Shown piece after piece: positions 25,001 to 34,354 of a stretch of DNA of 64,000 nt; the stretch's first letter is position 1, and each line of letters begins with the position of its first letter. The DNA lies in contig NC_089991.1 in NCBI RefSeq assembly GCF_036417845.1, forward strand, positions 13,547,001 through 13,611,000, given 5' to 3'. A program made the translations under genes and the position numbers. The notes beneath the pieces were generated by a model. It worked only from the letters and a program-made list of their open reading frames with translations. It was not told where the DNA came from and searched no databases. This DNA comes from Apteryx mantelli (Eukaryota; Chordata; Aves; Apterygiformes; Apterygidae).

Positions 25001-26291
25001 GGAAGTACATTCTTACATCCTTGCTGTCAGGATGGAGAATATAAAATGACCTCTCCTCAGTGCCCACTGGCTAAATTTCCACAGAAAAGAAGACTAAGCA
25101 AAAGTTGCTCTAGAATGAAGGCCCTCAATTTCAAGGAGTTCAGCGTTGAGAACCTGACACAGCGAAACCAGCTGGAACAAAGAGCTCAAGGACTTAATTG
25201 CAGGGAAAGTTCGGAAAGTTGTCACGTTTTAAAGTTGAGGATACAGAAATAACTGGGAATTTGCTCCCAAGAAAGGGAAAAAGATCATGTAGTGAAGGCT
25301 TCAGGCTTAGTTAGAAGGATAGTCACAAAAAAGAATGACAGAGGAAACAAAAAGACTACAAGCAATGGAAAGAAGAACTGATCAGCAAAGAAAACTATGC
25401 CTGTGAGAGGTGAGAGGTGAAATGAAGACTTACCCAGCTATGTCAAGTGGTAGAGGAAATCATATCAAACAAAAAAGTTCCACTACATAAATGAAGATGG
25501 AATTTGGAAGGAAAAGAACCACCATATAGTGAAAGCAGAATAGAAATTGAAGGTAGTCTAGATACTGCCTCAAATGAAAAGAGTACTAAGTCCCATTTTC
25601 ATGGTGGATAGTAAGGCTAACCACACTGGATGACAAAATTGGAGATACAGAACTGGAAATGACCACTTCCTAAATAAGATCAAAAAATCAAAGAATAGAT
25701 TGTGCTCGGATATGTTTCATCCCAGAAAACAAACAAAAGACCAGCCTCGCTTAACCACCAGTTATTCAATGACTGAATTTCAAGGAGAAGGAATCATAGA
25801 GAAAGTGGAAGTTTGGTTCACTTACTAAGAAAGAAGATGGAAAAGGAGAATTAGCAAGTAGAGACAACATCAGACAGGTCAAGATACTCAATGAGCTATG
25901 ACTAGGAAGGAGTATAAAGCATATGAAAAGGTCATCTTTTAAGGATACCAGGAATAAAAAGGCTAAGGAAAGATCTAGTCTATTAACGACAAAAGGAAGT
26001 AGGGAAAGGGGAGCTATCAACAGACAAACCTGAAAAGATATGAACTGTAGAGAAATGGCAGAGAAAAAGAGTCTAGTATAAATAGATAAATACATTGAGC
26101 AGCTGTCTCCCCTACAACATGTTCTCATTTTTTCCTGTTGCCAGAGAGCACTGATGTTTCTCATTCATTTACTTCTAATTACTGAGATGTTCTTCCACTG
26201 ATGAGATAAATGTAATTCAAGAGGCAGATCTTCCCCTCCTCTTTTCTCAGGATGTCTCCCCAGCATCTAAATCAAAGACTTGTGAAAATGG

Positions 26292-26330
26292 CATCTCTCC
26301 TTACCCCACATCATCTCTCCTTACCCCACG
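26292..26330 (+). repeat. 20-bp tandem duplication
   Basis: The unit CATCTCTCCTTACCCCACAT is followed directly by a second copy differing only in its last two bases. It is a simple local duplication with no evident function. Confidence 0.85.
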
Positions 26331-26364
26331 GGCTCTAAGTCCCCTCCCCAAGCCCAGAACAAAG

Positions 26365-26445
26365 TCAGTGACAGAAGCAGAAGTAGGAACCGAACTGCCT
26401 GACTGCCAGGCTTTGTCCTGCTCCACCAGACAGCAGCACATCCTG
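26365..26445 (-). repeat. Possible MIR/tRNA-SINE head fragment
   Basis: The stretch GTGACAGAAGCAGAAGTAGG, then AACCGAACTGCCTGACTGCC, then CCACCAGACAGCAGCAC resembles the reverse complement of the tRNA-derived head of MIR-type SINEs, including a B-box-like GGAACCGAACT. It is short and diverged, so the call is tentative. Confidence 0.35.
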
Positions 26446-27401
26446 CCAAAATATTACAGACTCAGTGGATGGGAAAGAAACGATGGAGAATGAGATGAGA
26501 CTGTGCTGAGAGGTCTAATGTAGGTAGTTGTCAAGGAGCACAAGAGAAGAACAGTTATTACTAGTATTTGAGGCTATTGTTTCATGGTGATGAGACATTA
26601 TCTCTTTCTCTGGCCACTAGTGCTATTGCTCACGTTTACTTATAAAAAAAATAAAAGCCTCCACTTTACTGAACTGTGCTTACTTCTGCAAAGCAAAATC
26701 CCCTTTTACTTGTGCTATGGTCTCTATAAGACACAAGTAAAATGTGGATTGTGCAGATCTCACACACATCAAGTTCTCTCTATCACTAGCTAGAAATAAC
26801 CCATGTCATCACAACTTTGCTTTCAGTGGAAAAGTCCTTGTACAAAGCCCTTCTGAAGCAAGACATTGTTGACTCTGTGTAAATGTGTGAATGCTGTCTG
26901 GCATAACAGAGGTGGAACCACTCAGAGAGTGGTCTGGGACACAACTACGCCTTCATGTCTCTGTGCAGCTATGCTGTATGTAGCAAAGTACATAGGTTGG
27001 ACAGTGCGGTGGTGCCTGGTAGGAACTCACTGATAGAAAAGCTATCAGGAAACAAAAGTACTTTTGGAACAATTCAGACAAAATCTTGTCCAGAATAGAT
27101 CAAAAGCTGTGAGGGGAAAAGTGCAGTAGGGCTTAGCCGAGGGAACTCAGTTCATGGAGGAGCGGAGGAGCGATGCAATAGCACATGCAGGAAGATTTCT
27201 GTGCATTGTTCTCCTTGTTTAGCAAACACATCTCCAGATACCAGCAATACTGTTATCTGACAGGAGTGCTTATCTAAACTCCTTCAGTCATTCTTAATGG
27301 GCAGAACAAGTTTTCATCAAAAATATTCTCTCACAATGATGTTTGTTTTCAAAATACAGCCCTGTTTGGCTGTTTGCACTGTCTCCATCAGCTGGAGCTA
27401 G

Positions 27402-27536
27402 ATAAAAGGGCCAATTGTTTGGCTGGATAATTCAGTTCTCTTCGGAGAGAAGCAACATATGATCCAGAAGGAAGGCAAAGGAAACAGGTTTGCAATTGTT
27501 TAGCTCATGCTTTCTCTTCTCAATGTATGTTGTGAG
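27402..27536 (+). promoter_or_regulatory. Candidate TATA promoter and first exon of the SLC26 paralog
   Basis: A TATA-like box, GATAAAAGGG (27401-27410), is followed 31 bp later by an initiator-like TTCAGTT with its A at 27434. A good splice donor, GAG followed by GTGAGG, lies at 27536/27537. This gives a hypothetical 103-nt noncoding exon, 1.7 kb upstream of the acceptor at 29229-29230 that precedes the start codon. The gene has no CpG island of its own, so a TATA-type promoter is plausible. Each element is short and could occur by chance. Confidence 0.3.
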
Positions 27537-29243
27537 GTGAGGAGACAGGTTAGTCAGCAGATGAGAAGCTCCAAATAGTTTCTGGGGGGCCCAAAGAAGG
27601 CACACAGTGTATCCCCCTCTGCTCCATGCAGTCAGAGGTAAGAGCTCTGGGTCAGGACCAGTAATGTGAAATGAGGTTGTAGGGTAGGGGAAGGGGATTT
27701 TTCATCATCCTGGTTCCATTTCCAATCTGCAGCCAGGCTAGGTCTTCATTCAGGAGTCACTGAATGCTTCTGTTTGTATATTGTTTGGTTTTGACAGAAA
27801 GTTATGTTTTGTTGCAAAAGTATATACGTTATTTAATCAGATCAAAAAAATAGCATGCATTCATTCTACAAATACCAGCCCTGTGATGGGCCTGTTTGAA
27901 GCAAGCCAGCAATGTAATTCTCTTTTTCTTGTCTCATCCATGCTTTACAAGGAGGGTGGCTTTCCTGATAATTTTCCAGGAGCCAGAGACATCAAATCAC
28001 AGTTGGTAACTGTGGGGGATTGTTTTCAGCCTCAGTCGTTTAGGGCATCTTCAGAATGGGATGGTCTTTAAGAAAGCATGGAAATAGGATTTGGTGAGCT
28101 TTCTAAGGAATCTCCCAAGGTCAGAGTTCAGCAACATGATTTTATGTTAAGTGAATGATTTTGATCATTTCTAGTCAATAAGACAGAGTCATTGAAAGGG
28201 CAGTTGGTTACCTGGCAGCACTCAGAAAATACTTAGTTTTCTTGAAATTGTTCCTAGACTGCTATCATTTCACTAGTATGTCACGATTCATAGCATTGCC
28301 ATACACTCCGCATTTCTGTCCTTGTCACAAAAATTCGTTGTTCAATCAGGATAGTTCAGTCCTGTAAAAAAACTAGTAGTTACAGCACAAATAATTAATA
28401 CCACAAAGATGCCAACATCATGAAAATCATTTGTCAAAACTAATGTTAAGAAGTGATACCAGCAGAATCCAGTTCTGATTTACTGGTGATTTGCCAACAT
28501 AGAGACACACGGTATAGAACAGTGTGGAAACAGGAATTCCCTGATTCTGGAGGAAAAATCTGTGATTTCAGAATTAATTTGGTTTTGAAACAAAACAAAA
28601 AACATCTTGAATTTCCCTGTTTAATTTAATGATGGGGTGAAAAAAACAGAAGAAGGGAAACGCTGGCTCAGTTGAAAGACTTTCTTTAGCGCCTGCTGTT
28701 TTTAATATATAACATATTTCAAAAATTTAAAGGAAAAATGAATTTGCAAATAGCCTCCCTTACCCATGCATTACATTCCTAGAACACCACATGGAATATG
28801 TCATCATTTTCAAAATAGCTCTTGCCTAAGTGGAAGTGTCATCAAGACATGCAGGGTTTCTCAAGAAGTTTTAGTTTCAGTGAAGTCGTATCTGGTAGGG
28901 TAGGGATCTCAGAAGATTCTGCTGTCCTGTTTCAAATCAAGAGCTGTGTCTGTAAGGGGCACGGTATTGTCTGTAGTTCTGTCCCTAATGTGGGCATCTA
29001 TGGCAGCATGAATGCAATATAAACCACAGTCATTCAGGGCTGTGGCTAATCAGGTCCATAACTGATAACAAACAAATCAACTGGCATGACAGGAAGGTTT
29101 GATTTGTCTGAAGCTATTTGCCTTCATCTATTTATCCATGCAATCTACATGAGCCCTGGAGCTAAGCAAAGCACATTATGTACATGAATGCAATACTTCA
29201 TGGGCATGCCTGCTCTCCTGTCTTACTTAGATCTCCTGGTGCA

Positions 29244-29861
29244 ATGGAGGACACGTCAAGTCAGAAGTCAGGACGGAGCAAAGACATACGGAGCTCCCTC
29301 ACGCCAGAAGAGTCTCCTGTCCATTTTATACACATCAGGTTGGAGGAATATGAGCCTGTGAACCTCAGCACCCAGGATCTCATCCTAAAGAAAGCCAGAG
29401 AGGTCTGCCAATGCAATCATCAAACTATCATCACCTTCTTCTGTCACCTGTTCCCAGTGTTGGACTGGCTTCCCCGTTACAATGTCAAGACACAGTTGCT
29501 TGGGGATGTCATATCTGGGCTGTTGGTGGGGATAGTTGCCATTCCTCAGTCCATCTCATATTCCCTATTAGCGAACCAGGATCCCATCTATGGAATCTAC
29601 ACCAACTTCTTCTGCAATATCATCTACTTTGCTATGGCCACTTCGCGCCATAACTTCGTTGGCTCCTTTGGTGTCCTGTGCCTGATGATTGGGCAGTCTG
29701 TGAATCGGCACCTTCAGCTAGCAGGGTACAGTGACGACAATGCTGGCTCATCACCGATGGGGAATTCCACCTCCTCCGCTAATGGGACAGGTGCCTGTGA
29801 CAGGAGTTGCTATGCCATCACTGTGGCCCTTTCCTTAAGCTTTCTGGTTGGTCTTTACCAG
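29244..29861 (+). CDS. SLC26 sulfate transporter paralog, coding exon 1 (residues 1-206)
   Basis: This exon encodes the N-terminal part of a second SLC26-family anion transporter, a tandem neighbour of SLC26A2. The start is the ATG at 29244, 13 nt after an acceptor (CCTGTCTTACTTAG, exon from 29231); this layout mirrors SLC26A2 exactly. Visible features are a hydrophilic N-tail (1-60), the PVLDWLPRYN block (71-80), TM1 with IPQSISYSLLAN (100-111), the DPIYGIYTNFFCN segment (113-125), and ATSRHNFVGSFGVLC (132-146). The last replaces the near-invariant family form GTSRHISVG. Sequons N174 and N180 sit in the same extracellular loop as in SLC26A2. The exon ends phase 0 after VGLYQ at donor GTACAA (29862). 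Likely a plasma-membrane sulfate or related anion exchanger. The best family match is the SLC26A1/A2 clade, not the mammalian SLC26A2 ortholog. Confidence 0.93.
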
Positions 29862-30651
29862 GTACAAATGTTCACTATTGTGCTGTTTCCTCTCTGTTCT
29901 TTCTTTGTCTCAGTTCAGACTTGAGTCACAACAAACCTTGGCTGAAATGACTAGACCTGACACTCTTGAACTGTAGTGATTTAGAAAACCCCAAACACAC
30001 CTGACTTTGGGGTTGTGCTTTCCCCAGATGATAGGCCAGATCCTTAGATGTGTCTGAAACACGCTTAGGATCAGACTTGGCAAGGGAGGGAAGGGAACTG
30101 TGAACTACCTTCCCACCATCCCAGTCCTGGACCTGGGCTGATTCCTGGTGTAGTTTAGGGCTGCCCTCCAGTTCGAGCAAGTCCTCTAAGGACTATGCCC
30201 TCATCAGGGACCCCTCTAAAGGCCATTCTCCCTGGAAATGTCTCCACTGCCTAAGCCTAGCTGTTAGTAGGCAACTTCAGCCCCTTTCACTGGGACAACA
30301 AAAATTCACTGCATCACACTGTTTTTGCCACTAAGTGATACTCATAAGCTGCTTTGATTTAGCTACCCTTGGACTCTTAGTGTTAACTGCAGCCTTGTTT
30401 CTTTTAAGGAGACAGCGACAGGGACCTTGAAGTCTTCTTTGTATGGCATTTCTAGACACAGACAAGTCTAGGTCTCTTTAGTTTTCCATACCCCAAACTA
30501 ACTACTTAAGATAAAGTCCTCTGTCTTGCACTGAATGCTCAGCAGACAGAGTAGCCAGATATGCTAAAGTGGAAGCAACTGACATAAATTGCTGGTCACC
30601 TCTTCCAGCCCTTCTCATGGATGTTAAAGGTATGACTGGCTTTCTTTTCAG
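29862..30651 (+). other. Intron of the SLC26 paralog
   Basis: This 790-bp phase-0 intron has donor GTACAA, weaker than that of SLC26A2, and acceptor TTTCTTTTCAG. Its position corresponds to the intron of SLC26A2, which supports descent of the two genes from a common two-coding-exon ancestor. No repeat or exon is seen within it. Confidence 0.92.
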
Positions 30652-32247
30652 ATCCTGCTGGGGGTTTTACAGCTGGGCTTTGTGTCTGTCTACCTGTCAG
30701 AACCTCTCCTCAGCGGCTTTGTGACTGGCTCCAGCCTCACCATTATCACCTCCCAGATGAAGTATCTCCTGGGAGTGAAAATCCCTCGTCATGAAGGGGT
30801 GGGGTCCTTCATCTTGACGTGGGTTGACCTTTTCAGATACATCCAGAACACCAACATCTGTGACCTGGTGACCAGTCTGGTTGCTTTGGCCATCATTGTG
30901 CCTGTCAAAGAGATCAATGATCGGTATAAAGACAAGATGAAGGCCCCATTCCCCATAGAGCTGCTGGTGGTCATTGTAGCTACAGTACTATCGTACTACT
31001 TCAACTTTGAAGAGCGATACAAGTCTGCTGTTTGTGGGGACATCCCCACTGGCTTCAGGAAACCCACCCTACCAGATACAAAACTCTTTTCCAGCCTAGC
31101 AGTTGATGCTCTGCCCATTGCTATTATTGGCTTTGCCATGACTGTCTCCCTGGCAGAAATCTTTGGCAAAAAGCATGGCTACGCTGTTCGTGCCAATCAA
31201 GAGATGGTCGCCATTGGCATGTGCAACTTGATCCCTTCTTTCTTCTACTGCTTTGCCAGCTCCGCAGCCCTGACCAAGACTCTGCTGAAGGAATCCACGG
31301 GGACCCAGACGCAGGTCTCTGGCCTGGTCACCTCCTTGGTGCTGCTGCTAGTGCTGCTGTGGATTGCTCCACTCTTTTACTCGCTGCAAACATCCATCCT
31401 GGGGGTAGTCACCATTGTCAACTTGCGGGGTGGCCTGAGGAAGTTCTGCGACACCCCCCGAATGTGGCAACTCAGCAAGGTGGACACAGTGGTGTGGTGG
31501 ATGACCATGCTGGCCTCCACACTGATCACCACAGAGATTGGGCTCCTTGTGGGTGTCTGCTTTGCTCTGCTCTGCATCATCTTCCGCACGCAGAGACCCA
31601 GGGCCGCGCTCCTGGGCAAGGTCAGCAACTCGGAAATCTATGAGGATCAATCCACTTACAAGCAGCTCAGCAGTATTGCCAACATCAAGATCTTCCGCTT
31701 TGAGTCATCTCTTTACTATGCCAACAAGGACTATTTCAAGACTATTCTCTATCAGAAAACTGGAGTAAACCCTACTCTGCTGGCTGCTAAGCATCGAAAG
31801 GTGGAAGCCCAGGCAAATGCAGACACAGGCAAGAGCAAGAGCTTTTTCTGCACCAGATCTGACTGTCTGAAACCTGCCAAGAAAAAGGCTGAGAAATCTC
31901 CAGCAGATGTCTGTCCTCCTTCCGTAGATATGCACACCTTAATCATTGACTGTGGGGCTATGCAGTTCATAGATACAGCGGGTTTCTCTGTGCTAAAGGA
32001 GATGCATCATGACTACAAGGATATTGGTGTCCAGGTACTCTTGGCCAACTGCAACCCTTCCATCCGCCACCTGCTCCAGGAGGGAGGTTGGGCTGGCAAG
32101 ACAGACTGTGGCAGCCAGTTGGCTTTCCACAGTGTCCATGATGCAGTGAAGTTTGCTGAAAGGTGGTATCATGTGCAGCAGGAGAGCAAGGAGAAAAAGG
32201 ATGCTCTCCTGGACCCTGAAGACCTGAACTTCCAGGCATCTTTGTAG
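30652..32247 (+). CDS. SLC26 sulfate transporter paralog, coding exon 2 (residues 207-737, stop)
   Basis: This exon encodes the remaining membrane segments and the STAS domain. It opens with [17 protein letters not shown], then [63 protein letters not shown] and the TM10 region SAALTKTLLKESTG, with T414-K415 where SLC26A2 has Ala-Lys. The STAS domain includes FRFESSLYYANKDYF, a lysine-rich insertion somewhat longer than in SLC26A2, HTLIIDC and DTAG at 647-650. Features shared with SLC26A1 (IPRH.G, DRY, YANKD) mix with features of SLC26A2 (KESTG, GVNP). The complete protein is 737 aa, normal for the clade, with an intact frame. In birds such a gene is probably annotated as sulfate transporter-like. 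Its ligand cannot be decided from sequence. Confidence 0.94.
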   Translation: MLLGVLQLGFVSVYLSEPLLSGFVTGSSLTIITSQMKYLLGVKIPRHEGVGSFILTWVDLFRYIQNTNICDLVTSLVALAIIVPVKEINDRYKDKMKAPFPIELLVVIVATVLSYYFNFEERYKSAVCGDIPTGFRKPTLPDTKLFSSLAVDALPIAIIGFAMTVSLAEIFGKKHGYAVRANQEMVAIGMCNLIPSFFYCFASSAALTKTLLKESTGTQTQVSGLVTSLVLLLVLLWIAPLFYSLQTSILGVVTIVNLRGGLRKFCDTPRMWQLSKVDTVVWWMTMLASTLITTEIGLLVGVCFALLCIIFRTQRPRAALLGKVSNSEIYEDQSTYKQLSSIANIKIFRFESSLYYANKDYFKTILYQKTGVNPTLLAAKHRKVEAQANADTGKSKSFFCTRSDCLKPAKKKAEKSPADVCPPSVDMHTLIIDCGAMQFIDTAGFSVLKEMHHDYKDIGVQVLLANCNPSIRHLLQEGGWAGKTDCGSQLAFHSVHDAVKFAERWYHVQQESKEKKDALLDPEDLNFQASL

Positions 32248-32590
32248 ACCCATGTGTGAAGAATGGTTTCTCTTGGCGATGGGTTTGGTATGTACTTCAG
32301 AGCAGTTTTAGGACGTTCGGAGCATTCAAAAAAGACTTCAATGAACTGCTAGAAGCAGGCACCGGGTAAAAAGTCTGGGGAAGGTGTGGACTTCAGAAGA
32401 GATTACCAACAGGTAAATAATCTGAGAGGCATTTCAAGGTCATGCAGATAAAAAGCCTAGATGGCTTTTAACCCTTCTCCTGCAGAGGCTGACTGGCATA
32501 AATGTGCTAGTTAAGGCTGGTCATTCCTTGCTGGAGAGCCCCAAAGTGAAAAATTGGAAGTATGGAGAAGAAGGAATAAAAATGCTCTGC
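32248..32590 (+). other. 3' UTR of the SLC26 paralog
   Basis: Noncoding sequence follows the stop codon at 32245-32247, with an AATAAA signal at 32575-32580. I see nothing else in it. Confidence 0.5.
32575..32580 (+). terminator. Candidate poly(A) signal of the SLC26 paralog
   Basis: This is the first canonical AATAAA after the stop codon, about 330 nt downstream, giving a compact 3' UTR. Confidence 0.5.
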
Positions 32591-33708
32591 GTATCTCAGG
32601 ATGGAAGAAATTTGCTAGGTACCAGAAGAGCCATGGCATGGTTTTCTGCACTGGGGTTGTACAATCATCGTCTGATTGTCCCATGGTGAAGTTTGAGAGA
32701 GGAAATATGGCCCTTTGAAACAACCCTAAGCAAGCAAGCAGTGTGCTGGGCATGAGAGAGGGTTACAGGAATGGGGATGAGAGAATGCCAGAACATAACA
32801 GCTGTGTCAGACTGCTGGTCTCAGCACAGATGGATGCTTCTGAGCCGGAAGGACTTCTGCCTCTCCTGGTCTGGCCTTGAAAATTGCCTCCAAAGGGGCA
32901 TCCCCAGTCCCACCTGGCAGTGAGTGCGGGCTGCACGGCCCTGCTCTAGAACTTGAGTTCACCATTCATAGCCATGGTGCGAGCTGTGCCATCCCCATCC
33001 TCTGAGCCGCAAGGTCTGCTCCACTTCAGCACTGCAGCACGATTCCTGCCGCTGGCTGACAAAGCAGTGGGACAACCCTGGTGCAGGCTGCGGCTGGGGG
33101 GCACAGGGAGTCTAAGCTGAGCCCATCCTTCGGAGCGAGCCCACCTGTTGCTGCAGTACGAGCCTGTGCTGAGGGCAGCTGTGCGAGGCTGGAGCCCAGG
33201 GTGCCTGTCTCTGGGGCTGGCCGTGGGCGCTAGCTCGTATAACAAGGGAACAGTGGTACTTCTCCCTAATGCACCAGCCCTCTCAGGGGCAGGTTAGCTC
33301 GGAGCTGCATCTGTGAGGGATCTGCCCTCTCCCTGGGAACCTCTGGCTGCTGTCGGAGGCAGGCTTCCTTCACACCAGTCTCGTGTGCCTACTTCCCAAA
33401 GAAGGATTTTTGGAAAGGGCTAGGACAGCAAGAGAGATTGGGCAGCGACATGGGACTCTAGGCTTTCACGAGGAACTTTTATACAAAATGCCTCCCTCCA
33501 GTGCTTCTCATCCCCCCCCTCCCTTGTGTATCATCTCTTTTAAAATGAAATACCATAAACCTGCCATCATTTTCTGCTGCCCTGCCTGGTGTTTGCTTCT
33601 CTGGTCTTGCACGAACACTTTTCTCCTGTGGTCACTGGGGGGCACGAGTGAGCTGTGCTGCAGAGCCTGGAGACAGCACTTCCCTCTCCTTCTTCTCTGC
33701 CCCATCCT

Positions 33709-33770
33709 TGTCCCTGTCCCTGTCCCTGTGCCCTGTCCCTGTGCTCTGTGCTCTGTGCCTTGTCCCTGTT
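33709..33770 (+). repeat. Minisatellite of TGTCCC / TGTGCTC units
   Basis: A run of TGTCCC hexamers grades into variants such as TGTGCCC, TGTGCTC and TGTGCCTTGTCCC. It is a pyrimidine-rich simple repeat, probably length-variable between individuals. Confidence 0.85.
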
Positions 33771-34327
33771 ATGTGGAGTTTCCTTCTAGGTGCTCAAACA
33801 GGTGATAATCCTAGTGTCAATGTACTGCCCAAACCAGAAGAATTAGGGAAAGAGTGGGAGTAGGAAACCCCTTTCCTGCTCCAGTCTCTTGGAAATTGCA
33901 TTGCGGAGAAATGTGTGTCCCAAAGCGGCTCTGGGTCCCAAGGCTGCAAGGCCACTAACCTGCCTCCTGAGAAGTGCGGCAACAGAGTGATTATGGTTTG
34001 AGCTTGCTCGAACTGCGGGGAGAAGGAGGCCAGTCTGGTGGGTGAGGCAGGAGACCTTCCCTTGGCAACGCTCAGGTCTGGGCTTACCCTGTCCCATGGC
34101 TGGCCTGTTGGGCCAGCGGGCAGGATCCCTGCCTCAGCTGTGCAGCACAGGGCACCAGGCTTGTTTTTAAAAACCACATGCTCACTTCTTCACTTGCCCT
34201 TGTGCATTCCTCATTTGCCACCTTTATTTTGGGCTGACCTCTCCCACACATCCATTCTGGAGTCAGGGTGGGGAACAGATCACATCTCCCAAACACCCTA
34301 CAAAAGCAACAGCAAAGCACTTTCCTT

Positions 34328-34354
34328 AAAAAAAAAAAAAAAAAAAAAAAAAAA
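34328..34354 (+). repeat. Pure A27 homopolymer
   Basis: Twenty-seven uninterrupted A residues follow CACTTTCCTT. No recognisable retrosequence precedes it and no matching flanking duplication is obvious. It may be a slippage product, the tail of an unrecognised retrocopy, or an assembly-sensitive tract. Confidence 0.9.

Larger units (their letters stand above)
22063..29230. other. Intergenic DNA upstream of the second SLC26 gene
   Basis: No convincing coding exon is seen. Notable items are a strongly purine-rich stretch at about 25250-26080, a 20-bp tandem duplication at 26292-26330, a MIR-like fragment at about 26365-26445, and a TATA/Inr/donor arrangement at 27402-27538. The 3' part probably contains the 5' UTR exon and first intron of the SLC26 paralog. 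Confidence 0.55.

Noticed and set aside
25766-26164. 132-codon minus-strand hydrophobic frame
   Set aside because: It arises from the purine-rich plus strand, which encodes Ser, Leu, Phe and Ile on the other strand; no family resemblance.
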